Below, piece after piece: positions 57,346 to 64,000 of a stretch of DNA of 64,000 bases (positions are counted from its first letter, which is position 1; each line of letters starts with the position of its first letter). The notes under the pieces were generated by a model. It made no database searches. It was given only the letters and a program-made list of their open reading frames with translations, and was not told where the DNA came from. A program made the position numbers and the translations under genes. This stretch comes from Cercis canadensis (lineage: Eukaryota > Streptophyta > Magnoliopsida > Fabales > Fabaceae): positions 17,616 through 81,615 of the forward strand of contig QAOA01001356.1 in NCBI GenBank assembly GCA_003255065.1. Direction: 5' to 3'.

Positions 57346-58409
57346 ATGAAGTCTATTCTTATTGCATTTTTGCTCTTGGCTTCCCTTATCTTCTTTCCCT
57401 TATCAACTTTTGCTCGAGTTATAAATGGTAAGAGTCCAATCCCAAACTGGTACTTAATTATATTTTTTATCTGCAATTTCTTTTCTACAATCAACCTTTT
57501 CCTTGAAGAGATATACATCCATGCATGTTACCTTAATCTAGCTCAGGTGATTGACGTGAATCAGAATTTTCATACAAGTCATAGATTCAAGTTATGGTAA
57601 CAACTCCTTGGTGAACGTAAAGAAATATAGAAAAGAGATATGTCACTAATAAATCTTAAAAAGTAGTTATTAATTTCACTTGGAAAAGAGGTGCTTTCTA
57701 GGCCAAAGGAACTAGGGTTTTGTCCTTGATTATCTTAAAAGAATAGTTTAGGTAGCTATATGTGATTTTATAAGTGGGCTTGCCTAAATTGAGCTGAATT
57801 GCATAACTTATATAATTATGTTAAATTGTAGAGTAAATTATATTTTTCGTTATTGAATTATTTTTCAAATATCACTTTAGTCTTTGATTTATATTTTGTG
57901 TCACTTTAATAATCGAATAATCATATTATTTGTCAAATCAATCATTTGTAGCAAAAAAAAATGATCACTTAAATAATTAATTTGACTAGTAAAATGATTA
58001 TTTGATAACTAAAATAATATAAAAAATAAATCAAAAGCTAATGTGACATTTAAGAAATAATTCTGAGATGAAAAATATATTTAACTTTAAATTGTAAACA
58101 TAAGTTTTATGTAAGTAACATTACTCGTGTGAAAAAGGTAACCAGCAAAGTCACATCTGCTTCTTAGGCTTTCCTTGAATTGAACTTAATTAATTGCAAT
58201 AAGATTGTTTTCCGAACTAACTGATGTACGATGATGCAGCTGAAGAGAAAATTAATGTTGGGAAGTCCTCTCCCCCTCTAACTCCGTGCAGCAAGAACCC
58301 TTATAGAAGTTGCGTTCCCAAACGACCGCCAAATTGCAACCCCTATAAGCGCAGTTGTCCTCCTAGTCGTAACCCAGCAGCACCACCACCACCGCAGAAG
58401 AGTCGCTGA
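57346..58409 (+). CDS. Small secreted Cys/Pro-rich peptide 1
   Basis: Two-exon gene (57346-57427 and 58240-58409, GT-AG, phase 1) for an 83-residue precursor. Residues 1 to about 24 are a clear signal peptide (MKSILIAFLLLASLIFFPLS, cleavage probably after TFA). The mature part is basic and Pro-rich with four cysteines: PCSKNPYRSCVPKRPPNCNP, then YKRSCPPSR, ending in a Pro run and QKSR. The NPYKRSC block recalls the NPYxRGC motif of RALF peptides, but the YISY motif and the overall RALF pattern are absent, so I do not assign it. The gene at 61491 shares the signal peptide, the intron position just after (R)V(I/V)N and the TATA context. Expected to be an apoplastic peptide signal or defence peptide; function unknown. 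Confidence 0.78.
57828..58092. mobile_element. Palindromic MITE-like element in the peptide-1 intron
   Basis: The left arm (tagagtaaattatatttttc, then cactttagtctttgatttat) matches the reverse complement of the right arm (taaagttaaatatatttttc, then cacattagcttttgatttat), giving one imperfect stem over about 130 bp per side. It lies wholly inside the 812-bp intron and explains much of its length relative to the 290-bp intron of peptide gene 2. Confidence 0.7.
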
Positions 58410-59050
58410 ATTGTGAAGACACCCCATGGAAAATAATGGAGATTATATATCCATATAATGGACCTTTCCTCCCAATAAACCAGTAGCAAATAAAATAGTA
58501 AATAAGAGAAAATAGAAAACCTTGTTAAGATGTGGAAAAGCATGCAGGCCCCCATATATATATAGGTATGTTTATTAGAGGGATCTTTATGTTATGACAT
58601 GTCTTCATATATAGCTATGTTAATTAGAGGGAGCTTTATGGGGAAACCCTCAACTTAGTTACTCAATAAACTCTTTAATTTTCAATAATATGCTTATAAT
58701 GTAACACTGTATTCGTGTTGCATTGTGAAAGTTTGATTTTAAAAGAGCAGCTTGCAGTTATAATTATTTTTAAGGGTTTTGTATTGCAATTTGTTGAGGT
58801 TACATTTGCAATAGTATATTTGCCTTCACATAATTAAACACTTTAAATTAAGGAGAGCAAAATGGACGGTAAAACTTCTTACAAGTTAAGTATATATATT
58901 TTAAGAGTAATGCTTTTGGCACACTTCTTACACCAAGCACATGTAAAACTTGTTTGGTGAACATGATAAGAAGGACAAGATAGAATAAACTATTATCTAA
59001 TATTTGATATATTTTAATACGATAGGATGAAGCCGTCATGTTAATCATTT
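58410..59050. other. Intergenic region between peptide 1 and RLP relic
   Basis: Peptide-1 3' flank with two short similar units (tatatagg/tatagcta followed by tatgttaattagaggga-like sequence at about 58558-58590 and 58610-58640), then AT-rich DNA. The 3' part of the RLP coding region is missing here. Confidence 0.5.
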
Positions 59051-60695
59051 TTATGTTTTTGCCAACAAGATAAATGCTGGAACTTGACCTTCAAACATAT
59101 TTGAGCTCAGATCGATGCCGCGTTTATCAGAATATGGTGGTGATAAATCTGCAATTTGACCTCTCATTTGGTTGTGAGAAAGATTCAAGTTTTGTAAATA
59201 GGGAGACAGTCCCCAAAACCATTCAGAAATTTCATCAGAAATCTCAGCACTTGAAATATCCAATGCGTAATAGCCAGTTTGAGTTCTAAACCATTTGGGA
59301 AAATAAGGGCCCAATTTGCACGATGCTAAAGATATGTATGCAAGCTGGAAAGGGGGCACCCAATTGGTACTAACATTAAAGACCAATGCATTATAAGACA
59401 AATCCAAAGCTGAAAGAAAAGAGAGTTTGGAGAAATGAGCTTCAGAGATCACACCTTGCAATGAGTTATAACCAACATTCAACACCTCCAAGTTTGATAC
59501 TTGTCCAATGCTATCACTTAAAGTACCATTCAAGTGATTTTGATTAACATGTAACTTGCAATGACAAGAATTGGGAGAAATCTGGCGTTGTTCCTGTGAT
59601 ATTGTTTGAGCTCAAAGACAAATACTTCAATGATTTCTTTGCACATTTAGGAAACTTGGGAATTAACTCATCAATCTCTCCACTCAACTTCTTGTCATAT
59701 AAAGACAGCTTACTCAAACTGCATATATCCCACAAGGATTGGGGAATCCCACCTTCAAGCTTGTTGCATCCAAGTTCTAACTGCTCAAGGAAGCCAAAGT
59801 TTCCAAAGGCTTGGGGTATTGGACCACTTAAACTGTTTTGAGAGAGTAGAAGAATAGCAAGGCTGCTATTGTAATTCAACAGCCATGGGAATATAGAAGA
59901 TGTCAAATTGTTGTTAGAGAGATCAATGATAGCAAGAGTGCTAGAAACGTTGTGAATAGTAGAAAAAAGGCCCACATTAGGAAGATGACAATTATTGAGA
60001 TCCAATAAATTCAGTTGAAAAAGATTGCTGACTAGCTGCAACCAATTTTTTGCACTGCTGAGGTTAACTTCTTGTAATACTAGACTTGTTAAGGATGGAA
60101 GATGAGCTAACCACTCTAAATTGGAACTCAAATAAGGGGAGCTAAGATCGAGATATAGCAATTGAGAAAGGTTTCCAAGATGATTGGGAATTGTTCCATT
60201 GATGAAATTGACACTAAGATCAAGATATCGCAAGCCGGATAAGTTCATTATTTCATGAGGAATTTCCCCCCAAAGAACAGCATAGGAGAGATTGAGGTAA
60301 GTCAAGTGGGTTAAAGAACCAATGAATTTTGGAATTGGAGTAAAATTGAAATTATTGTAGCTGAGGTCTAAATGGTTCAAATGATACAATTCAACCAATG
60401 ATGGACTAATCATACCTCTCAAACGTTTCCCACCAAGGTTGAGCTCAACCACATGACCAGTTTGATTGCTACAATGGACACCTTCCCATTTGCAACATTC
60501 TTTTTGGTTTTGTCCATTGCCCCAAGAAGAGAGCTGACCATAGTCATCTATGAGCTCTTCTTTGATTGCAAGCAGTGCTTGTCTCTCCCTTTCTATGCAC
60601 TTCACCTGAACACGGCTAGCCACTGTTTTGAATATTGCAATGTGCATCAAAAGCACAAAAAAGGGACCAAGAACTGTAAGAAATCTTATACTCAT
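59051..60695 (-). pseudogene. Frameshifted, truncated LRR receptor-like protein (Cf/EIX type)
   Basis: Minus-strand relic of a receptor-like protein. From the ATG with complement at 60695 it encodes a signal peptide (MSIRFLTVLGPFFVLLMHIA) and an LRR N-terminal cap with CIERERQALLAIKEELIDDY and ECCKWEGVHCSNQTGHVVEL. LRRs follow until a premature stop (59546-59544). Shifting frame at about 59550 continues in register: HVNQNHLNGTLSDSIGQVSN and LEVLNVGYNSLQGVI to the stop at 59051. The break looks like a 2-bp loss in the usual LQ-E-L-HVN codons. The frame ends after GIDLSSNMFEGQVPAFILL, so about half the LRRs, the transmembrane segment and the tail are lost. Intact members bind cell-surface ligands with SOBIR1 in immunity. 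It is flanked by two secreted-peptide genes on the other strand. Confidence 0.85.
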
Positions 60696-61490
60696 GATGG
60701 GTTTGGGGAACAAAAGCTGATTATAAAATGAGTGTGCAATATAAATTGAGCAAGAGATAATCAAGCTGAGCTGAGTATTTAATAGGCGATGAGGAATTGG
60801 AGTCAAAGATGCCGCTTCATTGAAGCCAGCGTGTAGGGGCCCCTTAAGTGGTCACTTCGTATATAAAAGTTAGCCAAGCACAAATATGCAGTCAATGTTA
60901 CCAAATTCTATAGTACACATTTCACTATTTAAATCAAGACTATAACTGTAAAGTGGTCTTAATGGTCAGAGTTCCACGTGATAAAGATCAACTTGCAGAA
61001 CATACTATACTACATCCTCATCAGAGAAAAATAAACTGTTTTCTTGTTCATCTTGTGATATAGTTTTTCTTACTCTTTCCCCGTAATTTCTTGGAAAAGG
61101 AACCTTCAAGGACAGTGCCGGGATACTGAACCTTCAAAGACAGCCTGTAAAGAAAAATGGTTCATTTACCCAAAAGAAAAACTAAAAACAAAATATAGTA
61201 GTGGGACTACTCAACTACAAAATGGGGCCAATTTGCTCATCAGTTTGACTGGTTCTCTTATTGCACACCAATGTTGAAAATTTGAGTAGGAAAACAAAAT
61301 AAGAAGAATAAGTGGTCTATTGATGTGTGCTTAATTTATTATTGTCATTCCATCACTCATTTGGCATCTTCCCCTCTCTCTCTTTAGCTCTCCCATACTT
61401 GAGACTATAAATACATGATGGCCTAGAGTATACATCCACAAGGCAAATTGATCAATCAATTCTATCACCAAGTAGTAATATTCTCTAATC
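60696..61490. other. Intergenic region, RLP and peptide-2 promoters
   Basis: Shared upstream region of the minus-strand RLP relic and plus-strand peptide gene 2. From about 61320 it resembles the promoter of peptide gene 1 (cactcattt, ctatac/tcccat tracts, TATA block). Nothing else recognised. Confidence 0.55.
61406..61413 (+). promoter_or_regulatory. TATA box of second secreted-peptide gene
   Basis: TATAAATA in the context gactataaatacatga, 77 bp before the ATG; the context is identical to that before peptide gene 1. Confidence 0.7.
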
Positions 61491-62110
61491 ATGAAAGCCA
61501 TTCTTGTTACATTTTTACTTTTGCCTTCCATCATCTTCCTCTCCTCTTCAACTTTTGCTCGGGTAGTAAACTATAATGGTAAGTGCGTTACTTCCAATCC
61601 CATAACTTCAGCTTAATTTACATTTTTCATACACAATTGTATTTCATTTCAACAATTAACTTGTTTATAAAAGATAAATTAGGTTCTCTAACAAACACAC
61701 TTCTTCTAATTTAAGAACCTACTAAACTTGATGTTGATTTAATTCTCTCTGTGTACTCCCCTTCCTATATCTTGCGACCATTATGCTCATTTATACAAGA
61801 AATTTTGTATCCTTTATTGGTTTTTCTTCGTCTTTTTTATCATTCTGAACTATGAATTAATGATGCAGGAGACAAGTATGCTGATACTGAGAAACACTTG
61901 GATGCGTTTGTTGACTTTGTTCACCCCCCTGGAGGTGTTGACTGTGGTGTGAGCCAAGCTGAGTGCCTTCCCAAGCCAACACCAGAATCACCACAGAGAA
62001 AATCAGGGCCTGTAAACTTTGGATGTGATCCAAAAAATCGTAATTGTCCTAAGCCTAAACCAGCACCGTGCAAGGGAGGTTGCTTACCGCCACATTCTAA
62101 CAAGACATAA
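61491..62110 (+). CDS. Small secreted Cys/Pro-rich peptide 2
   Basis: Two-exon gene (61491-61578 and 61869-62110, GT-AG, phase 1) for a 109-residue precursor. The signal peptide MKAILVTFLLLPSIIFLSSS (cleavage probably after TFA, followed by RVVN) matches that of peptide 1. The mature part differs: an acidic stretch (GDKYADTEKHLDAFVDF), then six cysteines in a Pro/Lys-rich context (VDCGVSQAECLPKPTP, FGCDPKNRNCPKPKPAPC, KGGCLPP). Conserved start, intron phase and promoter with a diverged mature region is the pattern of fast-evolving secreted peptide families. No named family is recognised. Expression and processing are unknown. Confidence 0.78.
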
Positions 62111-63074
62111 TGGTTCTCATTCAGATGGAGAAATCTCAACTTATTCAATAATCAATAAACTTTTTTGTATTTTTTTATTGTATTGAGCAAATTAAAATCT
62201 ATATTTCAATAACTCACGAGTTTAGCCTAATGGTAAGAATGTAATAAGTTCATCCAAACTAGCTAAGGTTCAAATCCGGGGCCAACACCCATGGAATTTT
62301 TTTCTTGTCAATATGGGGGTGCACCTTTAAAATCATCTCAAAAGAGACTTAGTCTAAGTTTGAGAAAGCTAGCCCGAAGATACTCCTACCATTAAAACCA
62401 AAAAAAAAATTTACATTTCAATTTCTTTAATTTGAGAAATAAAATTGTCACCTTGAGTATTTTGCCTACATGTGCATTATTCCTAGATTCTATTTATTTG
62501 TGATGTTCCTATAGATTAGAAATAATATCAGTTGCCAATTTGCACTAATTATAACCACTGCTAAATACAAAAGCAAGAGAGAGGAGAGAGAGAAAAAAAA
62601 AGATTAATCTAATCATACAGCTACCGTTAAGGGATTCAAATATTCCACACATTTTCACAGTGGGTAACATCTACTCTCAGTGACCAACAACATTATGCAG
62701 CTTATAACTCAAACTGGGTTCAACATGAATATCTGGAAAAAGTGTAAGAAAGCATACTATATAGTTTAAAAGGTTCAATATTTAGCCATACCCAAGTGTA
62801 GTCCATAATAAACCTTCTTATCTCATTCCCAATGAGAAGATTTGAACAATAAACCTTCTCAAACTCTAGTCAATGAGTCTCACAAAAGAAATATGCCAAG
62901 CAAAGAAAAGGATACTATATGTGATTAGTATGCAAAGATAATTAATAAACAGTTTCATGGAAGTTGCAAGAACTATCAAATGCCAAACTTTATGGCTAAC
63001 ACCCCACAGAAATATTCGTTTCAAGGTTAATTTTAAAGGTTCAGTGTAGCACAAAACTTGAAGGTTTCCTAAGC
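62111..63074. other. Intergenic region between peptide 2 and TyrRS relic
   Basis: Contains the SINE at 62211-62410. The remainder is AT-rich with no recognisable feature. Confidence 0.5.
62211..62410 (+). mobile_element. tRNA-derived SINE
   Basis: Begins aactcacgagtttagcctaa with a good box A (tagcctaatggtaag) and, 42 bp later, box B (ggttcaaatccgg). After a further 120 bp of unrelated body it ends in a run of A. Short flanking repeats atttcaat (62203-62210 and 62415-62422) are a possible target duplication. Confidence 0.75.
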
Positions 63075-63826
63075 CTACAAAAATTTATAAAGCAATTCCC
63101 TCAATAGTTTTCGAGTCCAACTTTGTCTCAGTCCTGTCCTCAATGCTTCAGTTGCCTTAAGAGCCTCATATAAACCATCTTCTCTGTGAACAAATCTAGT
63201 AACTTCTTCAGCAAACTTCCTCTGAACAGTAGTAGGCACATATCCAGGTTTCTTCATCTCTCTCTCTAACTCATTTATCTCCTCAATATCCAAGAAAGTA
63301 AGATTTTTCAGAAGCCTAATTACATCTACATCAGGAACAAAGAAAAAATATTAGCCCATTGATCATTAGCCCCAATTTGAACACTAACACCCTCATTCTG
63401 GAACAAGTGCAAGAAATCATATCCCTGCAACAACTGGTAAGTGAACTTAGTATAGCTCATTCCTTGTTCTAATTCCAATCTCTTCCTTGCAATTTCCTTA
63501 GCCATCATTGAACCCTCTCTAGCATATCTACCCACTCGTTTCAAAAAATCCAATAAACTAAAATCGTTTCACCAATCATAACTATTCAAAATTATAAGAG
63601 AAGAATCATCCAAATCGAAATTCACATTCAAATAATCCAAGTACATGTTTTGAGAACCACCCAGAATTCTACTAATAGTGTTGGTTATACCTATAGTGTT
63701 CTTCTCCAACGTATCCACATCAAGTTCACGCCTTTAGAAGCTTTTCCCAGATGGGTCGCCGATACGAGCGGTGGCGCCGCCGATCAAAGCGACGGCTTTA
63801 TGGCCGCACCTGTGGAACCAAAAGAG
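63075..63826 (-). pseudogene. Decayed organellar-type tyrosyl-tRNA synthetase
   Basis: Minus-strand relic of the bacterial-type TyrRS that serves plant organelles. It starts at the second catalytic block ([27 protein letters not shown]), with a stop directly after, then LEKNTIGITNTISRILGGSQ, a second stop in NSYDW-stop-NDF, and a long open part DFLKRVGRYAREGSMMAKEI to QGYDFLHLFQNEGVSVQIGA. The sequence then jumps from DQWANI to FVPDVDVIRLLKNLTFLDIE in another frame, so the segment with the KMSKS-type loop (about 60-70 residues) is deleted. The end (EEVTRFVHREDGLYEALKAT) frameshifts again near 63125 before the S4 anticodon-arm domain. No introns are visible across the surviving codons, which suggests a retrocopy. 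It cannot encode an enzyme. Confidence 0.88.
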
Positions 63827-64000
63827 CATAATTCATTTACCAAGTTCATGGCGTTTACTAACCGTTTCCTCTTTCTTTTTCTTTTTTAGAAAAACCGTTA
63901 CCTCTTTCTCAAAATCTCACCTACCAACCCCTCTCTTCACTCCCAAAATTTCATTCCCTGCAATGCCGATGACCCATTTGCTGCTCCTTCTACAACTTCT
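63827..64000. other. Right end of window
   Basis: No feature supported. A plus-strand frame starting with ATG near 63850 is short and ends at 63889. Confidence 0.4.

Noticed and set aside
57346..58409. Assignment of peptide 1 to the RALF family
   Set aside because: Only the NPYxRxC block is similar; the YISY motif, RALF cysteine spacing and dibasic processing context are missing.
1..64000. CRISPR arrays, operons, riboswitches or functional tRNA genes
   Set aside because: None seen. The tRNA-like sequences have A tails and target duplications and are SINEs; the repeats lack spacer structure, and the DNA is plant nuclear.

Overview
This window is nuclear DNA of a flowering plant, almost certainly a eudicot and probably a rosid. 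It is AT-rich, with GT-AG introns of about 80 to 1,900 bp and many short non-autonomous transposons and tRNA-derived SINEs. The gene families are plant ones: PERK receptor kinase, PPR protein, syntaxin SYP81, isoprenylcysteine methylesterase ICME and Cf-like receptor protein. The exact taxon cannot be fixed from the sequence alone.

Layout. 0.5-7.7 kb: two intronless tandem genes for family GH81 endo-1,3-beta-glucanases, plus a relic of a third tail. 7.7-13.3 kb: gene-free, packed with palindromic MITE-like elements and retroposons. 13.3-19.2 kb: an eight-exon proline-rich receptor-like kinase. 20.4-25.4 kb: a nine-exon TMEM33/Pom33-type membrane protein. 27.4-28.3 kb: a small single-PAH-domain protein whose 5' half appears twice. 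28.7-29.1 kb: a decayed reading frame. 32.0-32.2 kb: UBL5 on the minus strand. 34.6-37.6 kb: SYP81 in seven exons. 40.0-42.1 kb: an intronless PPR gene broken by an assembly duplication. 42.4-45.6 kb: relics of a GHR1-like LRR receptor kinase and of an ABC1-family kinase, both still carrying introns. 47.3-53.4 kb: ICME in eleven exons. 54-62 kb: transposon-rich DNA holding two related secreted Cys/Pro-rich peptide genes (plus strand) on either side of a frameshifted receptor-like protein relic (minus strand). 63.1-63.8 kb: a decayed, intron-poor copy of an organellar-type tyrosyl-tRNA synthetase.

The intact genes are mostly unrelated housekeeping functions (ubiquitin-like protein, ER syntaxin, prenyl-protein demethylation, organelle RNA processing) mixed with surface and defence genes (GH81, PERK, RLP relic, secreted peptides). 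No operon-like or cluster-level pathway is visible. Exon boundaries were worked out by hand; the phases sum to intact reading frames for PERK (800 aa), the TMEM33-like protein (346 aa), SYP81 (309 aa), ICME (420 aa) and the two peptides (83 and 109 aa).

The most useful observations are: a pair of uncharacterised secreted peptide genes with matching signal peptide, intron position and TATA region; three single-N sites where near-identical flanks look like unmerged contig overlaps and distort gene models; a block of adjacent intron-containing fragments of unrelated genes; and several SINE-like retroposons with target-site duplications that can be read directly.
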